Notes: a model not told the origin generated them from the letters alone. Shown: positions 21,901-33,690, counted from the stretch's first letter. The stretch is 64,000 bases of DNA from Liolophura sinensis (GCF_032854445.1 NC_088304.1:3038001-3102000), one strand, 5' to 3'. Program-made: numbers and translations.

Positions 21901-21954
21901 ATTGTCTTGAAGTATGAAATAGTATTTTTGTTGGGTTTCTTCAATGTCTGAGGG

Positions 21955-22205
21955 GAACATCCATGGCCGAGCTGGATATCACACCAGCACGGTGCAGTGA
22001 ACCGGGAGCCTCCCACCAATGCAGTCGCCCTGAGTTCAAGTCCAGCCCATGCTGGCTTCCTTTCCGACCATACGTAGGAAGGTCTTCCAGCAACCTGCAG
22101 ATGGTCATAGATTTTTCCCGTCATCTGGGTTTCTTCCCACAAAAATGCTGATCGTTGTCATATATGTGAAATATTCTTGAGCACAGCGTAAAGCACCTAG
22201 ATATC
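21955..22205 (+). mobile_element. SINE family A, nearly full length
   Basis: tRNA-like head ('ccatggccgagctggatatc', 'gagttcaagtcc') followed by the body and a 'gaaatattcttgagcacag' tail. Slightly diverged from the 9964-10235 copy. Confidence 0.88.
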
Positions 22206-22299
22206 AAATCAGTGTCTGAGGTTAAATATGAAAGCCCCTAGTAAAAGACCTTTAAGGCTTGATGACTGGTGTTACAAGTGTGAAGCCAGGTTAACCCAA

Positions 22300-22960
22300 C
22301 AGCTCTTACTGGTTTCTTCAATTCTGCTGGTTTCCTCTCCAATGCTGATGGCTTCCTTTCCAACTCATAATGGGTTTCCTTCCAACTCCTGGTTTTTCTA
22401 CCAACCATTCCTCGTTACCCAACTCCTGGGTTCCTCTCAATCAACCGTCGGTTTTTCTCCAACCCCTGGTTGTTTTCATTCCAACTTCTAGTTTCCCTTG
22501 CCACTTATCATTGCCTTCATTCTTACACTTGTTGGGTTCCTTTCCCACTCCTGTTCATTTCTATTCCCATTCTTGTTGGTTTCCATTTCCATTCCTCTTG
22601 GTTTCCCTTCCCACCCCTGCTGGTTTTCTGTCTCACTCTTGCTGGTTTGCATTCCCACTCCTGCTGGTCTCCTTTCTCACTCCTGCTGGTTTCCCTTGGC
22701 ACTCACCACTGTCACTCTCTCCATTCCTTCTGGTTCCCCTTCCGACTCCTGCTGGTTCCCCTTTCCACACCCAATGGTTTCCCTCCCACTCTTGTCGGTT
22801 TCCTTTTCCGATCCTGCTAGTTCCTCTTCCCACTCCTGCTGATTTCCTGTCCCATTCCTGCTTATTTCCTTTCCCGCCCTTGTTTGTTTTCCAACCCACC
22901 CATACTGGTTTCCTTCATCACTCTCTGTAGTTTCCCTTTTTACTCCTTGGCTCTGCGCAG
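22300..22960 (+). repeat. Pyrimidine-rich ~21-24 bp minisatellite ending in a SINE tail
   Basis: About 27 imperfect units of the type 'ctcctgctggtttccctt' form a strongly strand-asymmetric C/T tract. It ends in 'gcccagtttccaccagccg' and a decayed 'gtgaaatattcttgagga' tail at 22965-23040, which are SINE family A landmarks. The unit resembles the SINE body segment 'gctggcttcctctccgg', so the array probably arose by expansion inside a SINE. Long reading frames across it, in several phases and on both strands, are low-complexity artefacts. Confidence 0.85.
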
Positions 22961-23298
22961 CCCAGTTTCCACCAGCCGAAAGCCTAACAGCTATCTGATA
23001 TGTGAAATATTCTTGAGGATGTATTAAATACATATATTAAATAAAAGGGGTGTTCGCGCTGTCCACTCAAGAGAGCTGTCGGCTTGGTGGACATGCCTGC
23101 AGTAAATGAACTTTGAATGAATTGAATAACAGCTTATTAAGCTGGTTATTTTGGTTAAGGGGAAACATTAGACAGTTAAGGTAGAATGGGATTATTAGTA
23201 TAAATCTGATTTATTCCACATTGTCTGAAATCGTCATCGGTGGATATGTATTTCTGTTGAACGTTCCAACTTATTGGTAAAATTGTTTACATCTTTAG

Positions 23299-24830
23299 TT
23301 ATGGAGCGGTGCAGCGCGTATGATTGACATTCACTCCGCCAATGATGCCTGACTCCTCCTCAATCCGTTTACATTCCAGGTTTCCTTGGCACGGGCAGTA
23401 ACCGTGGTGAAGATTTCCCCCATGGGTCTGAATTGAGCAACGATCGTGAACGGGTTCTAGTTTTCGGCACTCGCCGAAGAAAAGAAGACCAATGCAGCAT
23501 TCTGTAGACTGGCAGTCATCGTCATTATGACAAGTTTTGGCCTCCACACCCTGGTAAAGCGAAAGTAAAACATTCGTTACCACGATGTTCAGAGAAACCG
23601 AAAGTGAAAGTTATTGATCATAGATGGAAACACGAGTTTACATTAGAACAGAGGAAGAAGATATTTGTTAAAAAGAAAAGAAATAAATTTGCCATATGAA
23701 CTTGATCCTGTACTTAACAAAGAAAAAAAATTACTCAAGTAGTCTTAAATCTCTCTTTGGGTTCGAAAAACTGGTTTCATACTCTTCACTATTTATTTAT
23801 TTATTTATTTGATTGGTGTTTACAGCGTACTCAAGAATATTTCACTTATACGACGGCGGCCAGCATTATGGTGGGTGGAAACCGGGCAGAGCCCGGGGGA
23901 AACCCACGACCATCCGCAGGTTGCCGGCAGACCTTCCCACGCCCGCTTCACTTATGTATGTATGCCTACATGTACAGGTCCAACTGATAGGCTTCAGAAC
24001 TTACAAAATATATAGAAATAATTGTTACTGTCTTAGAAATTCCGAAAGTATGCTGTCATTAACGAAAAGCTGGGTGCAGTTAAAGGAGTACACAATGGGC
24101 TCTCATGGATTGTCATTTAAATAGGGGCCTACGCGATCTGAAGCCAGGCTTTGTCTCCGTAAAATAGATTCAGTAAACCGTCGGGTTGCCCAATGACCAA
24201 TGAAAACAGTTTAAATAATAAATATTTAAATACGTATAGAGTAGTAGTTTTTTTTATCATGATTGTTTTTTCGTCGCTATAGGACACAAAGGTGCGGGAT
24301 CAAACCCGCCCTTGGTCACAGGATTTGTAAAATTCCCGACTCTCGTTGTTCGTGTGGCCTTGGCGACAACAACGTTCGTTGAAGACCACGTGACTTCCAT
24401 AAGTATGGTGTACGATTCTGCATGTACGTCTCATAAGCTGAACTTTCCTCGTCACTAACTCGCAAAAGCTGGTTGATTAACTAGATTATTCCGATTTTCT
24501 CCACCCATGAAACCTGTCACTATGCTACAAGTGAAATTTTCTTCAATATTGCCTTAAAGAGCAGTCATAAAATAAAGAAATCCTAAAGAGATCCTAACAT
24601 TTCACATTATATAACATGCCGTTAATAAAAGTTCTTCTTCGTAATGTGACACCATTCCGTCAGACATATGCCCATTCCCTTCGATTATAACGGTATATAT
24701 ACATGCGTTTACGTAAATGGCACAAACAGTTGTATACATACGTGCGACGTATAGACATTTCAATAAATTTACTTACTCCGGACAAGATCGTCAGTACAAT
24801 TGTACAGCAAAGACCCCACACGAACTTCAT
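23299..24830 (-). CDS. Secreted ten-cysteine astakine/prokineticin-like peptide 1
   Basis: Two exons. Exon 1 (24777-24830) encodes a signal peptide, MKFVWGLCCTIVLTILSG, and ends at a GTAAGT donor. Exon 2 (23299-23550) follows TTTACCAG and encodes the mature part; the junction is phase 0. Total 101 residues. The cysteine pattern is C-x5-C-x4-CC-x8-C-x9-C-x14-C-x-C-x5-C-x17-C: ten cysteines with a CPC triplet, as in prokineticins, astakines and the colipase fold. Invertebrate astakines are blood-cell cytokines; vertebrate prokineticins act through GPCRs. Function here is inferred from fold only. It lacks the AVIT N-terminus of vertebrate prokineticins. A relative with the same intron position lies at 31251-33175. 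The intron contains a SINE. Confidence 0.85.
23788..23945 (-). mobile_element. SINE family A, in the intron of peptide gene 1
   Basis: On the - strand it reads 'ggttgccggc...' complement through 'ataatgctggccgccgtcg' to 'gaatattcttgagtacgct' with a TAAA-repeat tail at 23790-23810. The 5' part is truncated. Confidence 0.85.
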
Positions 24831-25139
24831 GATTGTTACAGAGGATGTGACGGCTGCTGTGGAAATTGTCAGAAGTGAGGAATGTTCTTCGTTAGCGGAT
24901 TTTTTTTAGCTATCTTTGACACGCACCTGTCGTGGGTAGATAACCAGCTGTTTACCCTATCAGGTGTTGGGAGACGTAAAACCAGGGTTTAACAAGTATA
25001 ATTTGTTAAAATCGTGCGATTCAAATGGACCAATGTGTTCGTTCCAAACAGAATGTCTTTGACTGCTAAATGCCATATCGTGCTTTGACTGCGTTTTTTT
25101 TTATCTTTGATAGAAATTTAGCTAGATAAGATATCTACA

Positions 25140-25370
25140 CTATAGTCGCAAAAATGACCTAAGAGCCTCTCACCAATGCTGTGAGTTTAAGTCCAGCTCA
25201 TGCTAACTTCCTCTCCGGCAGTACATGGGAAGGCCCTCTAGTAACCTGCGGATAGTCGTGGTTTTGCGAGCACGGTTTCCCCCTACCATAATGCTGGTTA
25301 TCGTTGTATGAGCGAAATATTCTTGAATACGGCGTGAAAAGCAATTCAAATGAATAAATAAATATAACAG
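25140..25370 (+). mobile_element. SINE family A, diverged
   Basis: 'gtgagtttaagtccagctca' B-box region, 'aacctgcggatagtcgtggt', 'ataatgctggttatcgttg' and 'gaatacggcgtgaaaagcaa' follow one another in the family A order. The head is truncated. Confidence 0.8.
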
Positions 25371-25519
25371 TACAAACCACAAAACGATACAGCTGCATGC
25401 AAAGTCACAGATACATGTAAATATACACTTACGTCGCACAAGTTTATGGTGGAAGACGCCCAAAAACGACTTCCTTTTAATTTACCACGTACGAGATAAA
25501 TTCACTGTCGCAATTTCGC

Positions 25520-25625
25520 AGCCGAATCAACAAGACTTGGATTCGAATCTGCGACCTCCTTGGTTCAAAGTCAAGGAACATTCGATGAAAGTCATTAACC
25601 CCTCGGCGAAGGCAAAGGGTGTTCA
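25520..25625 (-). mobile_element. tRNA-Ser-like remnant (SINE head or tRNA pseudogene)
   Basis: On the - strand there is 'cgccgaggggttaatgact' (A-box side) and 'gcagattcgaatccaagtc' (B box GATTCGAATCC) spaced as in a class II tRNA. The acceptor stem does not pair convincingly, so I do not call a functional tRNA. Confidence 0.4.
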
Positions 25626-25879
25626 AAATATGTGTATCACTGTCAGATTATTCTGTGTTTGCTTATTTTCCATTTCTGAGTGCTTATTTTCCATTTCTGC
25701 TAAGGTGTTGCTATAGACGTCTGCATAACCGACCGTCACGTACGTATAAATCGTATATTTCATATTTGTGTGTGTTTAGTAAACTACATGGATCTAGGTC
25801 AAAAGGTCCCAAATCCCGTCGTCTCTTTGATCCAGAAGTGGATCACTAACCTGTTTCGGAAGTTTTTCTGTAAAATGTG

Positions 25880-26460
25880 TTCTTTTTGTTAAAGGTGTTG
25901 GACGTGAAGGCATTTGATGTGAAGGTATTGGGTGCTTGATGTGAAAGTGTTCGGTGTAAATGTATTTGATGTGACGATGTTTGGTGTGAATGTTTTTGGT
26001 GTAAAGAATATGGTATGAATGTGTTTGGTGTGGAGATGTATGGTGTTTGGTGTGACGATGTGATGTTTGGTGTGAATGGGTTTGATACGACAATGTTTGG
26101 GGTGAGTGTGTTTGATGTGAGTATGTTTGGTGTAAAGAGTTTGATTTGAATGTGTTTGATGTGAAAGTGTTTCATGTAATGTGTTTGATGTAAATGTGTG
26201 GTGTAAATGTGTTGAATGTGATGATGTTTGGTGTCGTAAGCTTGTAGAAAGATGGTTAATGTGAATATGTTTGACATGAACGGGTTTGATGGGAAGGTGT
26301 TTCATGCAAATTGCGTGTTTGGTGTGAATTACTATTTTTTGCGTATATGTTTGATGTGAAGGTGTTTTGTTTTAATATGTTTGATGTGAATCTGCTTTGT
26401 GTGGAGTTTAATGTGGACGTGCTTTGTCTGAGAATATTTGATACGAACGTGCTTTTTGGG
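25880..26460. repeat. Degenerate 15-bp array flanking the 30-bp array
   Basis: Loose repeats of 'tttgatgtgaatgtg'/'tttggtgtgaagatg' with indels and many substitutions. They are clearly related to the two 15-bp halves of the neighbouring 30-bp unit and look like the older, unhomogenised edge of the same array. Confidence 0.85.
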
Positions 26461-28563
26461 AAGCAGTTTGGTGTGAATGTGATTTGTGTGAATATGTTTG
26501 ATATGAACGTGCTTTGTGTGAATATGTTTGATATGAACGTGCTTTGTGTGAATATGTTTGATATGAACGTGCTTTGTGTGAAGGAGTTTGATATAAAAGT
26601 GCTTTGTGTGAAGGAGTTTGATGTGAACATGCTTTGTGTGAAGGAGTTTGATGTGAACGTGCTTTGTGTGAATATGTTTGATATAAAAGTGCTTTGTGTG
26701 AAGGAGTTTGATGTGAACATGCTTTGTGTGAAGGAGTTTGATGTGAACGTGCTTTGTGTGAATATGTTTGATATGAACGTGCTTTGTGTGAATATGTTTG
26801 ATGTGAACATGCTTTGTGTGAATATGTTTGATATGAACGTGCTTTGTGTGAATATGTTTGATGTGAACGTGCTTTGTGTGAAGGAGTTTGATGTGAACGT
26901 GCTTTGTGTGAATATGTTTGATATGAACGTGCTTTGTGTGAATATGTTTGATGTGAACATGCTTTGTGTGAAGGAGTTTGATGTGAACGTGCTTTGTGTG
27001 AATATGTTTGATATGAACGTGCTTTGTGTGAATATGTTTGATGTGAACGTGCTTTGTGTGAAGGAGTTTGATGTGAATGTGCTTTGTGTGAAGGAGTTTG
27101 ATGTGAACGTGCTTTGTGTGAATATGTTTGATATAAAAGTGCTTTGTGTGAAGGAGTTTGATGTGAACATGCTTTGTGTGAAGGAGTTTGATGTGAACGT
27201 GCTTTGTGTGAAGGAGTTTGATGTGAACGTGCTTTGTGTGAATATGTTTGATATAAAAGTGCTTTGTGTGAAGGAGTTTGATGTGAACGTGCTTTGTGTG
27301 AAGGAGTTTGATGTGAATGTGCTTTGTGTGAAGGAGTTTGATGTGAACGTGCTTTGTGTGAATATGTTTGATATAAAAGTGCTTTGTGTGAAGGAGTTTG
27401 ATGTGAACGTGCTTTATGTGAGGGAGTTTAATGTGAACGTGCTTTGTGTGAATATGTTTGATATAAAAGTGCTTTGTGTGAAGGAGTTTGATGTGAACGT
27501 GCTTTATGTGAGGGAGTTTAATGTGAACGTGCTTTATGTGAGGGAGTTTAATGTGAACGTGCTTTGTGTGAAGGAGTTTGATGTGAACGTGCTTTATGTG
27601 AATATGTTTGATGTGAACGTGCTTTATGTGAATATGTTTGATGTGAACGTGCTTTGTGTGAATATGTTTGATATGAACGTGCTTTGTGTGAATATGTTTG
27701 ATGTGAACATGCTTTGTGTGAAGGAGTTTGATGTGAACGTGCTTTGTGTGAATATGTTTGATATGAACGTGCTTTGTGTGAATATGTTTGATGTGAACGT
27801 GCTTTGTGTGAAGGAGTTTGATGTGAACGTGCTTTGTGTGAAGGAGTTTGATGTGAACGTGCTTTGTGTGAATATGTTTGATATAAAAGTGCTTTGTGTG
27901 AAGGAGTTTGATGTGAACATGCTTTGTGTGAATATGTTTGATGTGAACATGCTTTGTGTGAAGGAGTTTGATGTGAACGTGCTTTGTGTGAATATGTTTG
28001 ATATGAACGTGCTTTGTGTGAATATGTTTGATGTGAACGTTCTTTGTGTGAATATGTTTGATGTGAACATGCTTTGTGTGAAGGAGTTTGATGTGAATGT
28101 GCTTTGTGTGAATATGTTTGATGTGAACGTGCTTTGTGTGAAGGAGTTTGATGTGAACGTGCTTTGTGTGAAGGAGTTTGATGTGAACATGCTTTGTGTG
28201 AATATGTTTGATATAAAAGTGCTTTGTGTGAAGGAGTTTGATGTGAACATGCTTTGTGTGAAGGAGTTTGATGTGAATGTGCTTTGTGTGAATATGTTTG
28301 ATATAAAAGTGCTTTGTGTGAAGGAGTTTGATGTGAACGTGCTTTGTGTGAAGGAGTTTGATGTGAATGTGCTTTGTGTGAAGGTGTTTTATGTGAACGT
28401 GCTTTGTGTGAATATGTTTGATGTGAACGTGCTTTGTGTGAATATGTTTGATATGAACGTGCTTTGCGTGAGTATGTTTGATGTGAAAGTGCTTTGTGTG
28501 AAGGGGTTTGATGTGAACGTGCTTTGCGTGAAGGGGTTTGATGTGAACGTGCTTTGTGAGTAG
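26461..28563. repeat. 30-bp minisatellite, about 70 copies, no indels
   Basis: A 30-bp unit of the type 'aatatgtttgatatgaacgt' plus 'gctttgtgtg' repeats about 70 times over 2.1 kb with strict 30-bp phase. Main variants: (A) aatatgtttgatatgaac, (B) aaggagtttgatgtgaac, (C) aatatgtttgatataaaa. C units are regularly followed by B units, giving a higher-order pattern. Because 30 is divisible by 3, the + frame is open for 750 codons (VNMFDMNVLC-type decapeptides) and parts of the - strand are open too. There is no flanking exon structure. It lies between the two peptide genes and I treat it as non-coding. Confidence 0.95.
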
Positions 28564-29834
28564 GAGTTTGCTGTAAGCAGTTTTGGTGCCAACATACTTG
28601 AAGTGAAAGACTGGTTTATTTATTTTATGGCAACCAGTTTATGAGTGGGAGGAAAACGGAGTGCCATACACTTAGACAACTTTATGACCCACCTGTAACG
28701 TACAGACTTGTACGACATTTGGTTGAAGACAAATAGTCTTCGATGAACATAACCGGCGTGTTTGGTGTGAAGATGTTATTGTAAACTTGTATATAAACGC
28801 CCAAAATAGGTTGAAAAATATTTGCATCTGTTGATAATTGTGGATCTGTAGCAGATTTTGTTAGATAGTCCAGATTCAAAAATTCACAAAAGGTAAACTT
28901 AAGTTTGTGAGTGAAGACATTAAATTTGCGGCAAGCATAATGTGTGCATGCATGAGGCTAAACGACGAAGGGAAATTAAAAGCGGTCCCAGTTCGATTCC
29001 AAACAATGAGTACGTGTCAACTTATAACACAAGAAGTGGATACACTGGCCAATGTAAAATCGATGACTATTTTTATTCTCACACTTTCAATCAATATATT
29101 TTGCTCGTATCGACTTAATGGACTTTTGTCTTCTACTAAACCATGTATATCTACATCCGTGCAGTCGTCTGCTCTGTGTTTGGTTTGCTGTCATGGCAAC
29201 CATTGTTTGTATGGATCTCGTGTGCAGATGCGCGTGGGCTGTATATAGGCCCATACAATTCACAGTTGCATGCGTGCTTGTGTTTGCTATGGAGTATTTT
29301 CATTCCAACTGAATAGGGTCCCACGAAGACACACCGAAAGGAACCAAGTCTTTTTACACATATATTGAGGTTTCACTCACTTTTGGCTGTCAACTTTTGC
29401 CTTGGTGCCATTCGTGGAAACCTTTTCTTCTCGGGAAGCCAGATTCTGCTTACGTGTTATACATTGACAAACCCTTACGCGCTTGTTCTCCGTTTCTTCC
29501 GTCTAACCACCATATAATAAGTAAAATATTCTTCAGTGAGCAACAGCATTAACGCCAATTGAATAAACAAGTGAGTGAATGAATAAGTAAACATTTCTTT
29601 GAAGTTCGATGATTCATTCATTAACGACCGTAATAATAAGTAGCCATGAAAAGCGGCTGTATTGATGCTTATGTCTACTGGGAGAGCATGCTGCCACGCG
29701 TTCGAATTGGCAGACCACAGTCACATAGATATTCAGTACAGTATGACAGACTTATCATCGATCCCAATGAGTGATATAGTATAGGACATTATTAAGAAAT
29801 ATATTTAAATTCTTTTTTCTTCATCTGTTCAGAT
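28564..29834. other. Intergenic, no gene seen
   Basis: Contains a SINE-like scrap near 28610-28665 and a decayed SINE tail near 29505-29570 ('taagtaaaatattcttcag'). The 113-codon open stretch at 28907-29248 has no splice or domain support. Nothing else is supported. Confidence 0.5.
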
Positions 29835-30670
29835 CGAATGGTATACCTGGGAAGTTGAGGTGGTTGTTAACTGTGCGGATTGAACGTTGCCTACAGAGAA
29901 CTTCGGTTGGTTTTGCCTGGGTATCTTTGGAAGGTGTATGAAATGTTAGGGAGGTTTTTGTTCAGCCAGATTGGAAAAAAAACTGGGTTTGACGCGGTTT
30001 TTGTCTGAGCAGATTTTATCGGTACCTGGGGGAGTTGCGTGTTGTTGTTTTTTTGTCTGATCAGATTGGAAGGTAACTGTAGAGTTGTGGTGGGTTTTGT
30101 CTGGACAGATTAGAAGGTACCTGGAGAGTTATGGTGGGTTGTGCCTGGACAGATTTGGAAGGTATTTGGAGAGTTGTGGTGGCTTTTGTCTGAACAGATT
30201 GGAAGGCGCCTGGAGAGTTGTGGTGGCTTTTGTCTGAACAGATTGGAAGGTACCTGGAGGGTTGTGGTGGCTTTTGTCTGAACAGATTGGAGGTACTTGG
30301 AGAGTTGTGGTGGCTTTTGTCTGAACAGAATGCGTTATACATATAATAAGAGTTGTGGCGGCTTTTGTCTGAACAGATTGGAAGGTACCTGGACAGTTGT
30401 GGAGGCTTTTGCCTGAACAGATTGAAAGGTACTTGGAGAGTTGTGGTGGCTTTTGTCTGAACAGATTGGAAGGCCCCTGGAGAGTTGTGGCGGCTTTTGT
30501 CTGATCAAATTTGAAAGGGACCTTGAGAGTTGTGGTGGTGTTTCTCTGGGGAGACTTGGAAGGTAGTTGGAGAGTTGTGGCGAGGTTTTGTCTGTGTACA
30601 TTGGAAAGTTGCCTTTTTCTCTGACCAGATTGGAAGGCACATGGAGAGTTGCATGTGTTTTTGTCTGGGC
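29835..30670 (+). repeat. ~44-bp minisatellite, about 17 copies, fused to a SINE tail
   Basis: Imperfect tandem units with 'cagattggaaggtacctgga' and 'gagttgtggtggcttttgtc'. The last unit runs directly into a family A SINE 3' end at 30671-30770 ('ataatgctggccgccgtac' type, 'gaaatattcttgagtacgg'). The unit recalls the SINE body ('ggaaggtctgtcagc', 'ggatggtcgtgggttt'). Confidence 0.88.
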
Positions 30671-30770
30671 AGATTCCTCGCACCAGAATGCTGGCCGCCG
30701 TACTATAAGTGAAATATTCTTGAGTACGGCGTAAAACACCAATCAAATAAATAAATAAATAAAAATTTAC
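30671..30770 (+). mobile_element. SINE family A 3' end
   Basis: 'gaatgctggccgccgtacta' then 'agtgaaatattcttgagtac' and an 'aatcaaataaataaataaat' tail. The 5' half is replaced by the minisatellite at 29835-30670. Confidence 0.88.
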
Positions 30771-31250
30771 ACCTGATTTTAAGATAGACGTCTATCTCAA
30801 TCCCAGTTTACACTAAATCTTTCAGCATTTAATTTATTTTTATTTCTACTGTAGGATGATGATGATACCATAAAGTGCCAAAATATCGAACTAAAATCAG
30901 TCTTCTGACTGTGCAACTACGCTCCATGTATATGTAGTTTACTCATTCACTCTATCTGCATGGCTTCGGCTATTAACATTTAATTCTAAAAACAAAATAC
31001 ACACATATATATTTTGTTGACATATATTAATCCAAATTACAAGAAAATCACTTACTCATACAATTCACTGCTGTAATAACATTCGCATTACGCGCTCTTG
31101 GAATATACAATTCCTACCACAAAATATCATTAAGCAGTTCATGTAGACCATTTGGAAACAGACCATGGCAATGTTATATAACGGACCAACTGTATATTTT
31201 CTGATTTGCAATACAGCTAAACATATTATATGTATAACGCATTCTGTTCA

Positions 31251-33175
31251 TCACACGCACTTCGTGTGATTCACTTTGAACCCAGGGATTAGGGACGATT
31301 CTTCGAGAACCGCTGTGCAGGTGGCACCACTTGCGCAGGGACAGCCGAATGCGTGGGAGTTTCCGCCTCCCATTGGCCGAAGGGAGCACCGCTCTCCGGC
31401 GTGTGACATTCTGTGACACGACCCCCCGATGACAACAGTCACACAGCACAGTCCCTCCCCACAGTCACTGTCAGAGAAACAGGAATCAGCCTGTGGTTGG
31501 GAGAAAGAGAAGATATTAGGCGTATAGTCCCTTATATCTGAGATGTTATTCCGGTCAGATCTGTGTAGGCCTACGTAACTTTATTTAATCAAGCATTCTG
31601 GAAGTGTAGAAGAAAAGCATTTAGAACATTAAAGTGTTTACAAACTAAACACTATCCGAAATTTTAATAAAATGCTGTAATCTAACACTAAGTGTTCTCC
31701 ATCTTCATGGTGCGTTTTACATTAATATATATGGTATATATAATGAAATGAAAATGGAGCGGACTTGCATACTCTTGTAGATTTTAACATTTTATTACAT
31801 ATGGTAACCATCAAACAGGAATACATATGGTAAAAAGAAGTTGAGAACATGTATAGATTTGACCTATAATGATAAATAAGGAGCAATTTATTATTTCATC
31901 TGTGTTTTACGCTGTACTCAAGAATATTTCACTTATACGACGGCGGCCATCATTATGGTGGGAAGAAACCGGGTAGAACCGGGTAAAGCCCAGGGGAAAC
32001 CCACGATCATTTGTTACAACCCAAACTGTCTGTATTATAAAGTGATGGCTTGTTCGAAATACACGACAGTTTAGCCGCACAAAAAAGTAACCAAAGCCAG
32101 CAGATTTTATTTTACAACAATTTATTAGGTTTAACAAGAACAGATAACAAGACTTTTACAAAGACTAATGTACTTAAGTTTAACAAGAAAGGATAGCAGT
32201 ATCTATGCAAATACTAAAGTACTTACATGTACAACGGTGTCAAGTCCAAACGGACGCATATACTCCACAATGCTTAAAAATTGCACAGAGGCAATATTCA
32301 AAAATCCACAGTATAACTGAGTGTATGACGAAATATACACAAAATTCCACAGACGGGGCCCGTGTGCTAATAAGCACTGTGTACACAAGAGCACAAATTA
32401 AATATACAAGTTCAGACTGAACAAGTGCTCGGTGGAGATAGCATATAACAAAGCCAGAGGCTATAAAGACACCAAAATTCAGCACAAAAGGCCTACTAAA
32501 GTAACACACAGCTAAAGCATCCAAAACTCTCAATAATTCTCCCCCCCCCCCCCCCCTTGACCTGCTTTAATAGGTCGTATATAGACTGGTGGAATTGTCT
32601 AGAATAAGAAAATTCTTGAACACTTGTAAACAAGCAGGCCCCGAACTGAGGGTATTCTGGAACATTCTAAGGCAGAGGCAGACAGCAGGCCCTGAACTCA
32701 GCATATGTAAACAGTGGCAAGCTAAATTTAGAAGCTGATGGCAGTTGTGCACATACCACCATCCGTTTTGTTGCATGATGTTTACACTGTAAACAAGAGA
32801 TTATTTCATTTTTAAAACGGTTAATTTAATTGTAAGGTGCTACCAAACCATGGACTATATCGGCATGTGGGTTAGACCTCCGGACCCGTATAATTAGCCA
32901 AAGACCAGTCCGTCTTAGATTTATTTATTTATTTATTTATTGGTGTTTTGCGCCTCACCCAAGAATTTTCACTTATACAACGGTGGAAAGAATAATATGA
33001 TCTGATCGAGGATCAGTCTATAAATACTGAAGAGACATACTGCTGAGAGGGAGAATAGCGAGATAGAATTAAGGTAGACAAAAAAAAGAAGAAAAAAAAA
33101 ACTCACCGAGTTTGTGTCATTGACAAGAAACATTAGCACGATGGTCAAAGCAAGAACACCCTTCATCATCTTCAT
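31251..33175 (-). CDS. Secreted ten-cysteine astakine/prokineticin-like peptide 2
   Basis: Two exons, phase 0 junction. Exon 1 (33107-33175) encodes a signal peptide, MKMMKGVLALTIVLMFLVND plus TNS, and ends at GTGAGT. Exon 2 (31251-31490) follows TTTCTCCCAACCACAG and encodes ADSCFSDSDCGEGLCC and the rest of a ten-cysteine domain with a GCPC block, ending NHTKCV. Total 102 residues. The start CFSDSDCGEGLCC fits the astakine/prokineticin colipase-like fold closely. It shares intron position and phase, exon lengths, cysteine order and an NHT(R/K)C ending with the gene at 23299-24830, so the two arose by duplication; mature sequences are otherwise well diverged. Likely an extracellular signalling peptide; receptor and role unknown. 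The intron holds an inverted SINE and a run of about 18 C at 32541-32558. Confidence 0.87.
31895..32010 (-). mobile_element. SINE family A 3' part, in the intron of peptide gene 2
   Basis: On the - strand: 'ataatgatggccgccgtcg' and 'gaatattcttgagtacagc' are inverted family A landmarks. A second inverted scrap lies at 32920-33000 next to exon 1. Confidence 0.8.
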
Positions 33176-33617
33176 CGATTGTTCAATTACCTTGATTGAT
33201 ATTAAAGATAACGGTAATTTTTATATAGACCTATTTCAGTGCTTCAACCAGTCTTTAAAAACATACGATTACATTTTATATATATATACACCGCTATGAT
33301 ATCAAGTCGCCAAATTCCACGTGGGAAAAAGATACCGGAAAACACCTGCGTGTATATTACCTTCACACACATTTATACTGCATATGTGATGTATATCTAC
33401 GTCCATATGGATTGGATGTATGTGTAGGCCTATACGTGGACCAAGTCCAAGGACACGACACGAGACATGCTAATTTGATGTCATGAAGAAAAATGAGAGA
33501 CTAATTGGCTTCTGCCCATGCCGTGTGCATTTGTCACGTATGGTCATCGGTTTACCCTGAAAAGAGCATTGCATACAATACTTTTCCAAGGTTTACCCTG
33601 GGCTCTCTTGTTTGATC

Positions 33618-33690
33618 ATTGTTTTTTTGCCATGTTCAAGAATATTTCAGTTATACAACGGCGGCCAGCATCATGATGCGAGGAAGTTTG
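33618..33690 (-). mobile_element. SINE family A tail fragment
   Basis: Inverted 'atgctggccgccgttgtat' and 'gaatattcttgaacatgg'. Only the 3' end remains. Confidence 0.65.

Noticed and set aside
22370-23033. Several overlapping 90-190-codon frames on both strands
   Set aside because: Low-complexity pyrimidine-rich minisatellite; composition alone explains them.
26311-28563. 750-codon open frame as a large repetitive protein
   Set aside because: The period is a multiple of three and the unit has no stop in that frame, so openness is automatic; parts of the opposite strand are open as well, and there are no flanking exons, signal peptide or unique termini.
26461-28563. CRISPR-like array
   Set aside because: Units are contiguous with no unique spacers, and the genome is clearly animal.
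28907-29248. 113-codon open stretch MSEDIKFAASIMCACMRL...
   Set aside because: No splice sites, no family resemblance, and a tRNA B-box-like segment inside suggests repeat-derived DNA.
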